Of a stretch of DNA of 64,000 nucleotides, positions 1-6,759 are shown one piece after another. Below the pieces are notes generated by a model that searched no databases, had not been told where the DNA came from, and saw nothing but the letters and a program-made list of their open reading frames with translations. The DNA is taken from positions 1,798,001-1,862,000 of the forward strand of contig CP040678.1 in NCBI GenBank assembly GCA_005954745.1. The letters are read 5' to 3'. How positions within the stretch are numbered: position 1 is the stretch's first letter; every line of letters begins with the position of its first letter. The DNA comes from Halostella pelagica (GTDB lineage Archaea > Halobacteriota > Halobacteria > Halobacteriales > Natronoarchaeaceae). The position numbers and the translations under genes were made by a program.

Positions 1-339
1 GATGCCGGTCACCAGGTTCGTCGCGCCGGGACCGGACGTCGCCAGGCAGACGCCCGGGTCGCCGGAGACGATGCCGAACGCGTCAGCGGCGTGGGCCGCG
101 CCCTGCTCGTGGGCCATCGTGACGTGGTTCAGGTCGGAGTAGTACAGGGCGTCGTAGACGGGCATGATCGCGCCCCCTTGGACGCCGAAGAGGTGTTCGA
201 CGCCCGCGCTTTCGAGGGTCGCGACGACCGACCCCGCGCCGGTCGATACGGCCTGTTTCGCTGCCGCTTCAGCGTCCTCGGCGTCGCTCGCTTGCGCCTC
301 CGCCTTCGTCTGAGTGGTCGGTGGAACTTGCTCGGTCAT
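1..339 (-). CDS. ilvB: Acetolactate synthase large subunit, N-terminal part (cut by window edge)
   Basis: This is the thiamine-diphosphate enzyme that joins two pyruvates, or pyruvate and 2-oxobutyrate, at the first common step of Val/Leu/Ile synthesis. The visible 113 codons give an acidic haloarchaeal extension of about 35 residues, then the conserved ThDP-binding start: VEHLFGVQGGAIMPVYDAL, the catalytic Glu in AHEQGAAHAADAFG, and ATSGPGATNLVTGI. The ATG at 339 has a strong Shine-Dalgarno (GGAGG, plus-strand complement at 345-353). That fits a transcript with a real 5' leader, unlike the many leaderless genes here. It lies downstream of leuA on the same strand but is separated by 540 bp containing its own promoter and a mini-ORF. 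Identity is secure; the C-terminal two-thirds are outside the window. Confidence 0.96.
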   Translation of the reverse strand, partial: MTEQVPPTTQTKAEAQASDAEDAEAAAKQAVSTGAGSVVATLESAGVEHLFGVQGGAIMPVYDALYYSDLNHVTMAHEQGAAHAADAFGIVSGDPGVCLATSGPGATNLVTGI

Positions 340-519
340 CTGGTCCCTCCTCCGAACGGTGTCGGTCGGTACGATCCGGACTCCGCGGTTGCTGGTTGGC
401 GGTTTGCGAGGGATGTGGTCGTCGGGCGATACTGTGTGACTGCTGTAGGTGTACTGGACATGGTTGGGGCAGGTGCTGGGTCGAAGGTCGATACGAACGC
501 CGGTCGAGAATGGAGTAGT

Positions 520-541
520 GTAGGGGCTAGTGTGCCCCTAC
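520..541 (-). promoter_or_regulatory. Hairpin overlapping the end of the ilvB leader ORF (candidate attenuator)
   Basis: A perfect 8-bp stem (GTAGGGGC / GCCCCTAC) with a 6-nt loop spans the last codons and stop of the leader ORF. The 3' arm can alternatively pair over 6 bp (AGCCCC with GGGGCT) with leader codons 15-17 (plus-strand 572-577), so two exclusive structures are possible. There is no obvious U-tract after the stem, so a bacterial-type intrinsic terminator is not evident. Confidence 0.5.
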
Positions 542-622
542 AATAATCTCGCCGAGAAGAGCTACCAGGACAGCCCCGCCGCTCCGCGACTGCACGGGAG
601 CGGAAGTCAGTGACTGTCTCAT
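527..622 (-). CDS. Putative branched-chain amino acid leader peptide of ilvB (31 aa)
   Basis: This is a 31-codon mini-ORF beginning about 29 bp downstream of a TATA box, so its transcript would be nearly leaderless and start at this ATG. Residues 17-28 read AVLVALLGEIIV: eight of the eleven residues from 18 to 28 are Val, Leu or Ile, the end products of the pathway encoded downstream. The stop codon (TAG, 527-529) lies at the edge of the loop of a perfect 8-bp hairpin, and the last codons form its 5' arm. This resembles bacterial ilv attenuator leaders. Function is inferred from composition and position only; I know of no described archaeal example. Alternative: a chance ORF or an unrelated hydrophobic microprotein. 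Confidence 0.55.
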   Translation of the reverse strand: MRQSLTSAPVQSRSGGAVLVALLGEIIVGAH

Positions 623-646
623 TGATAGTGAGGTAGTGAGTTCCGG

Positions 647-656
647 CAGTATAACT
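647..656 (-). promoter_or_regulatory. TATA box of the ilvB leader transcript
   Basis: On the minus strand the sequence AGTTATACTG is centred about 29 bp upstream of the mini-ORF ATG at 622, the normal archaeal TATA-to-start-site distance. It places the ilvB transcript start near 625 and gives a leader of about 285 nt before the ilvB ATG. Confidence 0.6.
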
Positions 657-883
657 CTTGTGCGAGTCGCAATGATTGCTCACATCGGGTGAACAGTAAC
701 ACACTTCGCGCGAGCGACGAGTTCCCCGCGGTACGTGGTGAGTCCGGCGGTGTGAGTGGTGGCTCCCTCGGTTCGAACAGGTGACCCCGAAGGGGTGATC
801 GGATGCGCCCGAGTCGCGGACTGTCCGCTGGCCGATATCGTCTACCTGCCGCTGGCGGACGGGGGCGAACCGGGCGGGCATCA

Positions 884-2123
884 TCAGGCGTGGACCTCCT
901 CCTGTTCGCGGTCGATGCCCTCCTCTCGGGCGAACTCTTTCAGGTCGGTCATGGTGACGCGCTGTTTCTCCGCGCCGTAGTCCTTGACGCGTCGAGTGAC
1001 GGCGCGTACCTCGTCGTCGCTCGGGTTGAAGCCCGCGTCCTGCAGGCGTTCTCGTACCGAGTGATTGCCGGTGTGCTTGCCCAGTACCAGTTCCCGCTGT
1101 GCACCGACCATCCCGGGCGTCATGACGCCCGGCTCGAAGGTGTCGGAGTTCTCGATGACGCCCGCGGCGTGGATGCCGCTTTCGTGGGCGAACGCGTTGT
1201 CGCCGACGACGGGCTTGTTGCCCGGTACGTCGACGCCCGACTTCTCCTCGACTAGCCGCGAGAGCGCGGTGATACCGGTCGTGTCGATGCCGGTGTCGAC
1301 CTGATAGACGCTCTCTATCGCCATCACGAACTCCTCGTAGGCTGCGTTGCCCGCGCGCTCCCCGATGGAGTTGACGCTGACCTGCGCCTGGTCGGCCCCG
1401 GCCTCGATGCCGGAGATGGCGTTCGCGGTCGCCATCCCGAAGTCGTCGTGCGTGTGCACGTCGACGCGGGCGGTCGTGTGCTCACAGACCATCTCGATCA
1501 GGTCGTGGAACCGCCGCGGCGTCGCGACACCGCAGGTGTCGGGGACGTTGATCCAGTCGGTTCCCGCCTCGGTGACGGCCTCGATTATCTCGACCAGGAA
1601 CGCCTCGTCCGTCCGCGTGGCGTCCATCGGCGAGTACATTACTTCGACGCCGGCGTCTCGCAGGCGGGAGACGGCGTCGACGGACCGTTCCATCACCTGC
1701 TCGCGGGTCGCGTGCATCGAATCCTCTATCTGCACGTCGCTGGTGGACGCGAACACGTGCACCATCTCGACGCCAGCGTCGAGGGCCGCTTCGATGTCCT
1801 TGTCGACGACGCGGGCCAGCCCGCAAACCGTCGTATCTGTGCTTTTAGCGATGTCGCTTACGGCCTCGAACTCGGCGTCGGAGTTGACGGGGAACCCGGC
1901 TTCGATGACGTGGGTTCCCATCCGGTCGAGTGCCGTGGCTATCTCGCGTTTGTCCTCGTAGGAGAATGACGTGCGCGGCGACTGCTCCCCGTCGCGGAGC
2001 GTCGTGTCGAAAACTCGTGCGCTGTCTATCTCGCTAGTGGAATCTAACGTGCCCTGGAAGAACTCGATCCCCCCGGCTTGTACCGGAGGACGAATCCATG
2101 GACTGCGTATTGCGCTCAGGCAT
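884..2123 (-). CDS. leuA: 2-isopropylmalate/(R)-citramalate synthase family, with apparent frameshift near the N-terminus
   Basis: This acyl-CoA/2-oxoacid condensing enzyme (DRE-TIM family) performs the first step of leucine synthesis or, as citramalate synthase, of isoleucine synthesis. Visible motifs are VFDTTLRDGEQSPRTSF, the metal site DVHTHDDFGMA and HESGIHAAG; length (about 410 aa) fits. The problem is the start. The only in-frame ATG (2206) lies upstream of the TATA box at 2149-2157, and no in-frame ATG, GTG or TTG follows the promoter until well inside the domain. An ATG at 2123, about 30 bp from that TATA box, opens another frame (MPERNTQSMDSSSGTSRG). That frame would join the LeuA frame at IEFFQGTLDST if the six-G run at 2069-2074 had five G. 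I therefore place the start at 2123 with a one-base frameshift, real or a sequencing error. Confidence 0.85.
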
Positions 2124-2148
2124 GGTATCTGTGTAGGGGCCCTTTCCG

Positions 2149-2157
2149 ATATATAAA
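2149..2157 (-). promoter_or_regulatory. TATA box of leuA
   Basis: TTTATATAT on the minus strand, 26-34 bp upstream of the ATG at 2123, predicts a leaderless or near-leaderless transcript. It rules out the more distal in-frame ATG at 2206 as the start of leuA. Confidence 0.7.
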
Positions 2158-2339
2158 GGTGTCCCTGTGACAGGTTTCGGCGTACATGTTTCGAACATGA
2201 TAACACAGTCGTATTCGGTAAATCGCAAGACGTAGACGGCCTTGTTTTCTACATATTCCTTATACACTACGGAAGGCACGGAGGGAGATGAACTACGTCA
2301 TCGATAGTGATATTGAATAGTTTCCGCCTAGAGCCGTAA

Positions 2340-2453
2340 AATAATCCGTGCGTGAACTCGCACGCGCTTCGAGCGGTGCAGAGTGATCAGTTGCGGACTG
2401 TCGATGACAGTCCGACCGTCACGTAGAAAACAGTCGGAGACACTCGCTCCGAC
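2340..2453 (+). other. Cluster of three stem-loops between leuA and the ferritin-like gene
   Basis: Within the 500-bp divergent gap there are three short inverted repeats: GTGCG/CGCAC near 2348-2363, a perfect 9-bp stem CGGACTGTC/GACAGTCCG with a 3-nt loop (2394-2414), and a perfect 7-bp stem GTCGGAG/CTCCGAC (2433-2453). An AT-rich TATA-like stretch (TAAAATAAT, about 2336-2345) precedes them on the plus strand. They could belong to a structured 5' leader of the downstream gene or a small RNA. No protein is convincingly encoded here. Confidence 0.35.
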
Positions 2454-2485
2454 GCTCCGGCGGAAGGACTGAATAGGGTAGGACG

Positions 2486-2550
2486 TGGCCAAACGGTGGA
2501 GGCTTGGCCAAACGGAGAGGGTTGGCCAAACGTGAGGGTTGGGCCGAACG
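2486..2550 (+). repeat. Four tandem TGGCCAAACG repeats, period 17-19 bp
   Basis: TGGCCAAACG occurs exactly at 2486-2495, 2505-2514 and 2523-2532, and in diverged form (GGGCCGAACG) at 2541-2550. The second and third copies contain the palindrome TTGGCCAA. Spacing is close to 18 bp with G-rich spacers. The array ends 75 bp before the ferritin-like gene, so an array of protein-binding sites is one reading; a decayed tandem duplication is another. Confidence 0.6.
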
Positions 2551-2625
2551 ACGAGTCCGTTTTGATTGAGCAGTTGGCCCGTTCAGGCCCGCAACTAAGC
2601 CGCTGGATGTGGTACGTCCGTGGGG

Positions 2626-3081
2626 ATGACGAGCGATCAGGTAACGCAGTTACTCAGAAAGGCGTACGGGGACGAAATCGAGACGGTGATGAACTACTTG
2701 ACCAACTCAATCGTGCTGGACGGAGTCAGCGCCGAAGAGGTCAAAGAGAGCCTGGAAGCGGACATTCAGGAGGAACTCGACCATGCTCGGATGATCGGCC
2801 AGCGACTGAAGCAACTAGACCAGCGGCCGCCGGCGTCGATGGACTTCCAGGCTAACCAACAGAGCCTCCAACCGCCCGAGGATAGCACGGACGTTCTCTC
2901 GGTTATCGAGGGGGTTCTGGAGGCCGAGGAAGACGCTATCGAAACGTATCGCTCCATCATTACCGCCACCGAGGATGCCGACGATCCGGTGACTGAGGAC
3001 CTCGCCGTCACCATCCTCGCTGACGAGGAGGCCCACCGAACCGAGTTCCGCGGGTTCCGGAAAGAGTACCGGAACGACTGA
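2626..3081 (+). CDS. Ferritin-like (rubrerythrin/DPS superfamily) protein
   Basis: A 151-aa all-helical protein with two spaced metal-ligand patterns of the ferritin-like di-iron fold: an early Glu (E17/E19), EELDH (E50, H53), then EEDAIETYRSI and DEEAHRTEF (ExxH). It probably binds iron or handles oxidative stress in the cytoplasm, but the exact class (ferritin, Dps, rubrerythrin without rubredoxin) cannot be fixed. The ATG at 2626 is preferred to the GTG at 2620. Upstream are the stem-loops and the 18-bp repeat array, which may serve in its regulation. It is a single gene; DUF5779 follows 66 bp later. Confidence 0.8.
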   Translation: MTSDQVTQLLRKAYGDEIETVMNYLTNSIVLDGVSAEEVKESLEADIQEELDHARMIGQRLKQLDQRPPASMDFQANQQSLQPPEDSTDVLSVIEGVLEAEEDAIETYRSIITATEDADDPVTEDLAVTILADEEAHRTEFRGFRKEYRND

Positions 3082-3147
3082 CCCAAATCCCCGCCGAACG
3101 GTTCTGTGGGGCGAGGATTTTTCTCATGGGGGGACGACCCCGAAGGT

Positions 3148-3447
3148 ATGAGCGACTTCAGTCTCGACCTCAGGTCGGTCGAGGACCACATCGAGGATGA
3201 AGACGACGGGATGGGGGCCGCGCGGATCGAACTCGGCGTACTCGACGGGACGACGCCGGACGAGGAGTGGATCGAAACCATCGAACAGGGAACGATACTC
3301 GTACTAAACGTCGAGGGAGACGTGAACGAACTCGCCGCCGGGTTCGCACGCGACGTGAGAGACGAGGGCGGCGAACTCGTTCACTTCAGGGGGTTCTTGC
3401 TCGCTGCGCCACCCGGCGTTCACATCGACACGGACCGGTTGGAATAG
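3148..3447 (+). CDS. DUF5779-type haloarchaeal protein
   Basis: A 99-aa acidic protein of a family I associate with DUF5779, found only in haloarchaea and of unknown function. It has a conserved core LGVLDGTTPDEEWIE followed by LVLNVEGDVNELAAGFARDV and LVHFRGFLLAAPPGV, suggesting a small alpha/beta fold. The ATG at 3148 (MSDFSLDL) is chosen over an upstream start because homologues as I recall them begin here. No signal peptide or membrane segment. No functional hint from neighbours. Confidence 0.8.
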   Translation: MSDFSLDLRSVEDHIEDEDDGMGAARIELGVLDGTTPDEEWIETIEQGTILVLNVEGDVNELAAGFARDVRDEGGELVHFRGFLLAAPPGVHIDTDRLE

Positions 3448-3582
3448 CAGTCGACCGTTCGTATCGCGACGGCGTCCGCCGATGCCTCGGTCGGACTGTC
3501 GGATTTCGGTCTCGGTCCGTGGAGCTCTGAAGCGGTGCTGTAACGTCGACGTGGTAGGGGTGTCGACAGGGAAGGAGGCGTC

Positions 3583-3630
3583 GACGTGGCAGTAGGTGAC
3601 GACGTGGCAGTAGGTGACGACGTAGTAGGA
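3583..3630 (+). repeat. 18-bp tandem repeat, 2.6 copies
   Basis: GACGTGGCAGTAGGTGAC is repeated exactly at 3583-3600 and 3601-3618, followed by a partial copy (GACGTAGTAGGA). It lies in the 250-bp gap (3448-3698) before the nucleotidyltransferase gene, where I see no other gene. Confidence 0.8.
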
Positions 3631-3698
3631 GGATCGATGCCGGGCATCACTCACGGTGTGGTTTTTTCCAGCGTCCGCGCGTTCGTGTTCGTACAGAC

Positions 3699-4409
3699 AT
3701 GGACGCCGTTGTTCTCGCCGCCGGGGAAGGGTCGAGACTCCGACCGCTGACTGACCAACGACCGAAAGGACTCGTCGATGTCGCCGGGAAACCGCTGTTG
3801 ACGCACTGTTTCGATGCGCTGGTCGACATTGGGGTCGACGAACTCGTCGTCGTCGTCGGCTATCGCAAGGCCGACGTTATTGACCACTACGGCGACCAGT
3901 ACGGCGGCGTACCGATAACGTACGTCCACCAGCGGGAACAGTTAGGACTGGCGCACGCACTGTTGCAGGCCGAACCGTACGTAGACGACGACTTCGTGTT
4001 GGTCAACGGCGATAACGTCTTTCGCGCGGATCTGACGACGGTGGTTGACCGGCATCGAGAGAGTGAGTCGGAGGCGACGCTCCTCGTCAAGGACGTTACC
4101 GAAGAGAAAGCCAAAACGACAGGTGTCGCGGAAACCGGGGCGGACGGTACGCTCGTTTCGCTGGTCGAGAAACCGGACGATCCGCCGTCGACGCTCATTC
4201 AGACCGGGTTTTTCGTCTTTTCGACCTTGATATTCCACGCCTGTCATTTAGTCCAGCCGAGCGACCGGGGGGAGTACGAACTAACCGACGCCATCGGCCT
4301 CCTGATCGGAAGCGGCAGGACGGTCGAGACGGTCGAACTCGACGGTTGGCGGGCAAACGTCAACACGGAGACCGACATCGAAGGGGTCGAACGACAACTC
4401 GGCCAGTGA
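3699..4409 (+). CDS. Sugar-1-phosphate nucleotidyltransferase
   Basis: This 236-aa enzyme activates a sugar phosphate with an NTP (glucose-1-phosphate thymidylyl- or uridylyltransferase type). Signature LAAGEGSRLRPLTDQRPKGL at the N-terminus gives the nucleotide loop; LVNGDNVF carries the metal-binding Asp; VEKPDDPPSTL is the sugar-site motif. There is only the catalytic domain, with no hexapeptide tail, unlike the two larger relatives at 20904 and 22161. It is isolated from the glycan operon and abuts the replication origin. The exact sugar and nucleotide are not determinable. Confidence 0.88.
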   Translation: MDAVVLAAGEGSRLRPLTDQRPKGLVDVAGKPLLTHCFDALVDIGVDELVVVVGYRKADVIDHYGDQYGGVPITYVHQREQLGLAHALLQAEPYVDDDFVLVNGDNVFRADLTTVVDRHRESESEATLLVKDVTEEKAKTTGVAETGADGTLVSLVEKPDDPPSTLIQTGFFVFSTLIFHACHLVQPSDRGEYELTDAIGLLIGSGRTVETVELDGWRANVNTETDIEGVERQLGQ

Positions 4410-4634
4410 CCCGACGAAGCTTTTGCTATCACGTCGTGCGCTTACACTCGTTCGACTGCTGACACTCGTTTGAGCACTCACCCCGTTCATCCGTTCGGTG
4501 CTCGGTAGATTTGTAGACGCGGCGGACCCGGACGAGTTGCTACGTTGCCTGCGGGACAGTCTCGCGGATCTGGACAAGAACACGATCTGGCCGGACACGA
4601 ACTCGAGTAGATGGCTGTGACGATCCCTCAGACA

Positions 4635-4656
4635 CCCACCCCACGTTTCCGATGCT
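4635..4656 (-). repeat. ORB-like origin repeat, inverted copy
   Basis: On the minus strand this reads AGCATCGGAAAC then GTGGGGTGGG, identical over 22 bp to the copy at 5154-5175. It is the only inverted copy and lies on the far side of the AT-rich block. Confidence 0.88.
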
Positions 4657-4732
4657 TTGAGAGAGATAGAGTGGGGGTAGCGGAGTTCTTCGGCCGGGAG
4701 TCGACGAAAGATGTTCGTTTCTAGCTTACCGC

Positions 4733-4806
4733 TGAATAATCTGCATATTATTTAGAAAATCTTTAATATGTCATCTTGGAAATAGTCCACTAGCCAAATA
4801 AAAGAG
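4733..4806. other. AT-rich probable duplex unwinding element
   Basis: About 70 bp with A/T content far above the surrounding DNA (for example ATTATTTAGAAAATCTTTAA), bracketed by ORB-like repeats of opposite orientation. Confidence 0.75.
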
Positions 4807-5062
4807 CCTAGATGAAGATCGATCTTCGTGCGGATCTGACGACGGTGTCAGTGGTTTCAGTGTTGCTTCGACGTGAGAGAATAGAGTAACTCGCGTTAAT
4901 CCGGTCGAGCAAAACACGGACGCTCTCTCGGATACCCCTCAGGTAGAAAGACGAGAATGGTGGGAAAAACGAGAGCCGATGCAGGACTATCGGGACTTAC
5001 AGGACTGAGTGTCGGTCTACTAAGCCTGATTCTCCCGCGATTGGTGGACTGATATCCTCGAA

Positions 5063-5084
5063 AGCATCGGAAACGAGGGGTGTG
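5063..5084 (+). repeat. ORB-like origin repeat, direct copy 1
   Basis: AGCATCGGAAACGAGGGGTG, with the same core and G-string as the other copies. It is 91 bp from copy 2. Confidence 0.85.
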
Positions 5085-5153
5085 ACAGTCAAGGCATTCG
5101 ATACGATGGGGATTCGTAACTGACCGATCTTCCCCCCGACCTTCTCGACCGGA

Positions 5154-5175
5154 AGCATCGGAAACGTGGGGTGGG
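5154..5175 (+). repeat. ORB-like origin repeat, direct copy 2
   Basis: AGCATCGGAAACGTGGGGTG followed by GG; identical to the inverted copy at 4635-4656. It is 59 bp from copy 3. Confidence 0.88.
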
Positions 5176-5212
5176 TGTAACTGGTTCCCGTACCCACTAT
5201 CTGTGACCCGGT

Positions 5213-5234
5213 AGCATCGGAAACACGGGGTGGG
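5213..5234 (+). repeat. ORB-like origin repeat, direct copy 3
   Basis: AGCATCGGAAACACGGGGTG followed by GG. It is 97 bp from copy 4. Confidence 0.87.
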
Positions 5235-5309
5235 CCTCCAGTTCAGGGGAAAATCCCGATCCAGAACCGATCCGAACCGTGAGATCATCCGGCGTGTTCT
5301 GTACGCCGA

Positions 5310-5331
5310 AGCATCGGAAGTCCGGGGTGGG
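5310..5331 (+). repeat. ORB-like origin repeat, direct copy 4, next to orc1 promoter
   Basis: AGCATCGGAAGTCCGGGGTG followed by GG; the most diverged copy (GAAGTC for GAAACG). It ends about 12 bp before the orc1 TATA box, so initiator bound here could repress its own gene. Confidence 0.82.
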
Positions 5332-5342
5332 CGAAACCGCGT

Positions 5343-5350
5343 AGTTTATC
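5343..5350 (+). promoter_or_regulatory. TATA box of orc1/cdc6
   Basis: AGTTTATC, centred about 29 bp upstream of the ATG at 5376, implies a leaderless transcript and supports that start over the GTG at 5352. Confidence 0.6.
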
Positions 5351-5375
5351 AGTGACCCATCGATTGAGGGATACG

Positions 5376-6611
5376 ATGGGAAGTCGAGAGTCAGCGGACA
5401 TCGCGAAGGAAGTGTTCGAGCAGGAAGACCAGATCTTCGCGAACAAGCAGCTCTTGAGCATCGGGCACGTCCCCGAACCCGACCGGATCGTCGGCCGCGA
5501 CGACGAGATCCGCGACCTGGCCGAGCAGTTGCGCGGCGCTATCGAGGGGTACTCCCCCGACAACGTCATCGTCTACGGGAAGACGGGGACCGGGAAATCG
5601 CTCGTTTCGAAATACGTGATGGGACGTGCGCAAGACCTCTCGGAGGACGACGTCTCGGTCGGAACCGCGTATCTCGACTGCTCCGAGGACAACACCGAAA
5701 CGCAGGCCGTCTCTTCGCTGGCCAACACGTTAAACGAAGAGATCGAAACGGACATTTCCGTCCCGCAGACGGGTCTCAGCACGTCGAAATACTACAAGCG
5801 CCTGTGGCAGATACTCGACCGGCGCTACGACGTGATGATGGTGATCCTGGACGAGGTCGACCTGATGGCCGACGACGACCTCCTGATGAAACTCTCCCGC
5901 GCCGAGGAGGCGAACAAGGTCGACTGCCACATCGGCGTCATCGCGATAAGTAACAAGATCCAGTACGCCGAGAACCTGAACGAACGGGTCAAATCCAGCC
6001 TTCAGCACAAGGAACTGTTCTTTCAGCCGTACGACGCGACTCAACTCCGCGAGATCATGCGAAACCGCGCGGACGCCTTTCAGGAGGACGTGCTCACCGA
6101 CGACGTGATCCCGCTCTGTGCGGCGTTCGCCGCACAGGAACACGGTGACGCCAGGAAGGCGATCGATATCCTTCGGCACGCGGGCAAGATAGCCTACAAG
6201 AACGGCTCGGACGTCGTGACCGAAGAGCACGTCCGCGACGCCCAGCAACTCGCTGAGAAGGACCGCTTCCGCGAACTCATCGACGGCGCGCCAACCCAGG
6301 CCAAAACTGCGCTCCTCTCGCTCGCTGAACTCTCTCTCAACAACGACACCGAGGCGTTTCCGACGCGTGAAGTGTTCAAACAGTACCGCGTCATCTGCGG
6401 CGAGATCGACATGGACACGCTCTCCGAGCGCCGTTTCCGCGATATCCTGAAAGAGCAGGCGTTCCTCGGCATCGTCGATGTCGAAAAACTCAACCAGGGT
6501 CTGGCCGGCGGTGTGACCCTGAAGAACCGGCTCATCGAGGATCCGGACATCGTCCGAGAGATCCTGCTCGAAGACAACCGAATGACGCAGTGGGCAGACG
6601 ACGCCGCATAA
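5376..6611 (+). CDS. orc1: Orc1/Cdc6 family replication initiator
   Basis: This is the AAA+ origin-binding protein that recognises ORB repeats and loads the MCM helicase. In its 411 residues the Walker A motif GKTGTGKS is at 68-75, Walker B VILDEVD around 157-163, the sensor-1 region follows in GVIAISNK, and sensor 2 is in HGDARKAIDILRHAG. The C-terminal third is the winged-helix DNA-binding domain. It is transcribed away from the origin repeats it probably binds. Haloarchaea often carry several orc1/cdc6 genes, so which paralogue number applies is unknown. The ATG at 5376 is favoured by TATA spacing. Confidence 0.96.
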   Translation: MGSRESADIAKEVFEQEDQIFANKQLLSIGHVPEPDRIVGRDDEIRDLAEQLRGAIEGYSPDNVIVYGKTGTGKSLVSKYVMGRAQDLSEDDVSVGTAYLDCSEDNTETQAVSSLANTLNEEIETDISVPQTGLSTSKYYKRLWQILDRRYDVMMVILDEVDLMADDDLLMKLSRAEEANKVDCHIGVIAISNKIQYAENLNERVKSSLQHKELFFQPYDATQLREIMRNRADAFQEDVLTDDVIPLCAAFAAQEHGDARKAIDILRHAGKIAYKNGSDVVTEEHVRDAQQLAEKDRFRELIDGAPTQAKTALLSLAELSLNNDTEAFPTREVFKQYRVICGEIDMDTLSERRFRDILKEQAFLGIVDVEKLNQGLAGGVTLKNRLIEDPDIVREILLEDNRMTQWADDAA

Positions 6612-6627
6612 TCACAAACCGGTCGCC

Positions 6628-6690
6628 TCCACTACTGCGACTGACAACGCGTCCACTACTGCGACTGACAACCCCTCCACCACCGCAAAC
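6628..6690 (+). repeat. 24-bp tandem repeat after orc1
   Basis: TCCACTACTGCGACTGACAA occurs exactly at 6628-6647 and 6652-6671, with a third degenerate unit (CTCCACCACCGCAAACGG) following. The gap 6612-6759 between convergent genes holds no gene. Confidence 0.75.
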
Positions 6691-6759
6691 GGACGGTTCC
6701 AAGCGAGTACCGGAGACGTCGCCGCAACACAGCTATCGCCAACACTGACCGACTGGTAG

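Larger units (their letters stand above)
4635..5331. other. Replication origin (oriC) next to orc1/cdc6
   Basis: The 966-bp gap between the nucleotidyltransferase and orc1/cdc6 has the layout of a haloarchaeal origin. One ORB-like repeat on the minus strand (4635-4656) and four on the plus strand (5063-5331) flank an AT-rich unwinding region (about 4733-4806), in a stretch otherwise free of genes. The repeat core is GCATCGGAAAC followed by a G-rich tail GGGGTGGG, matching the known ORB architecture (a GAAAC-type core plus G-string). The adjacent initiator gene completes the module. Confidence 0.88.

Noticed and set aside
336-884. 182-codon frame between leuA and ilvB on the minus strand
   Set aside because: It starts upstream of the ilvB-leader promoter, is basic and Ser/Thr/Arg-rich unlike haloarchaeal proteins, and shows no recognisable domain. 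Its last 41 codons could start at 461 and end by ATGA at ilvB, but there is no independent support.
2288-2320. 10-codon ORF (MNYVIDSDIE) with GGAGG upstream
   Set aside because: Too short, and the TATA spacing to it is only approximate; nothing downstream depends on it.
4896-5288. 130-aa frame on the minus strand in the origin
   Set aside because: It is a translation of the ORB repeats (recurring TPCFRCYR/TPRFRCFRG), not a protein.
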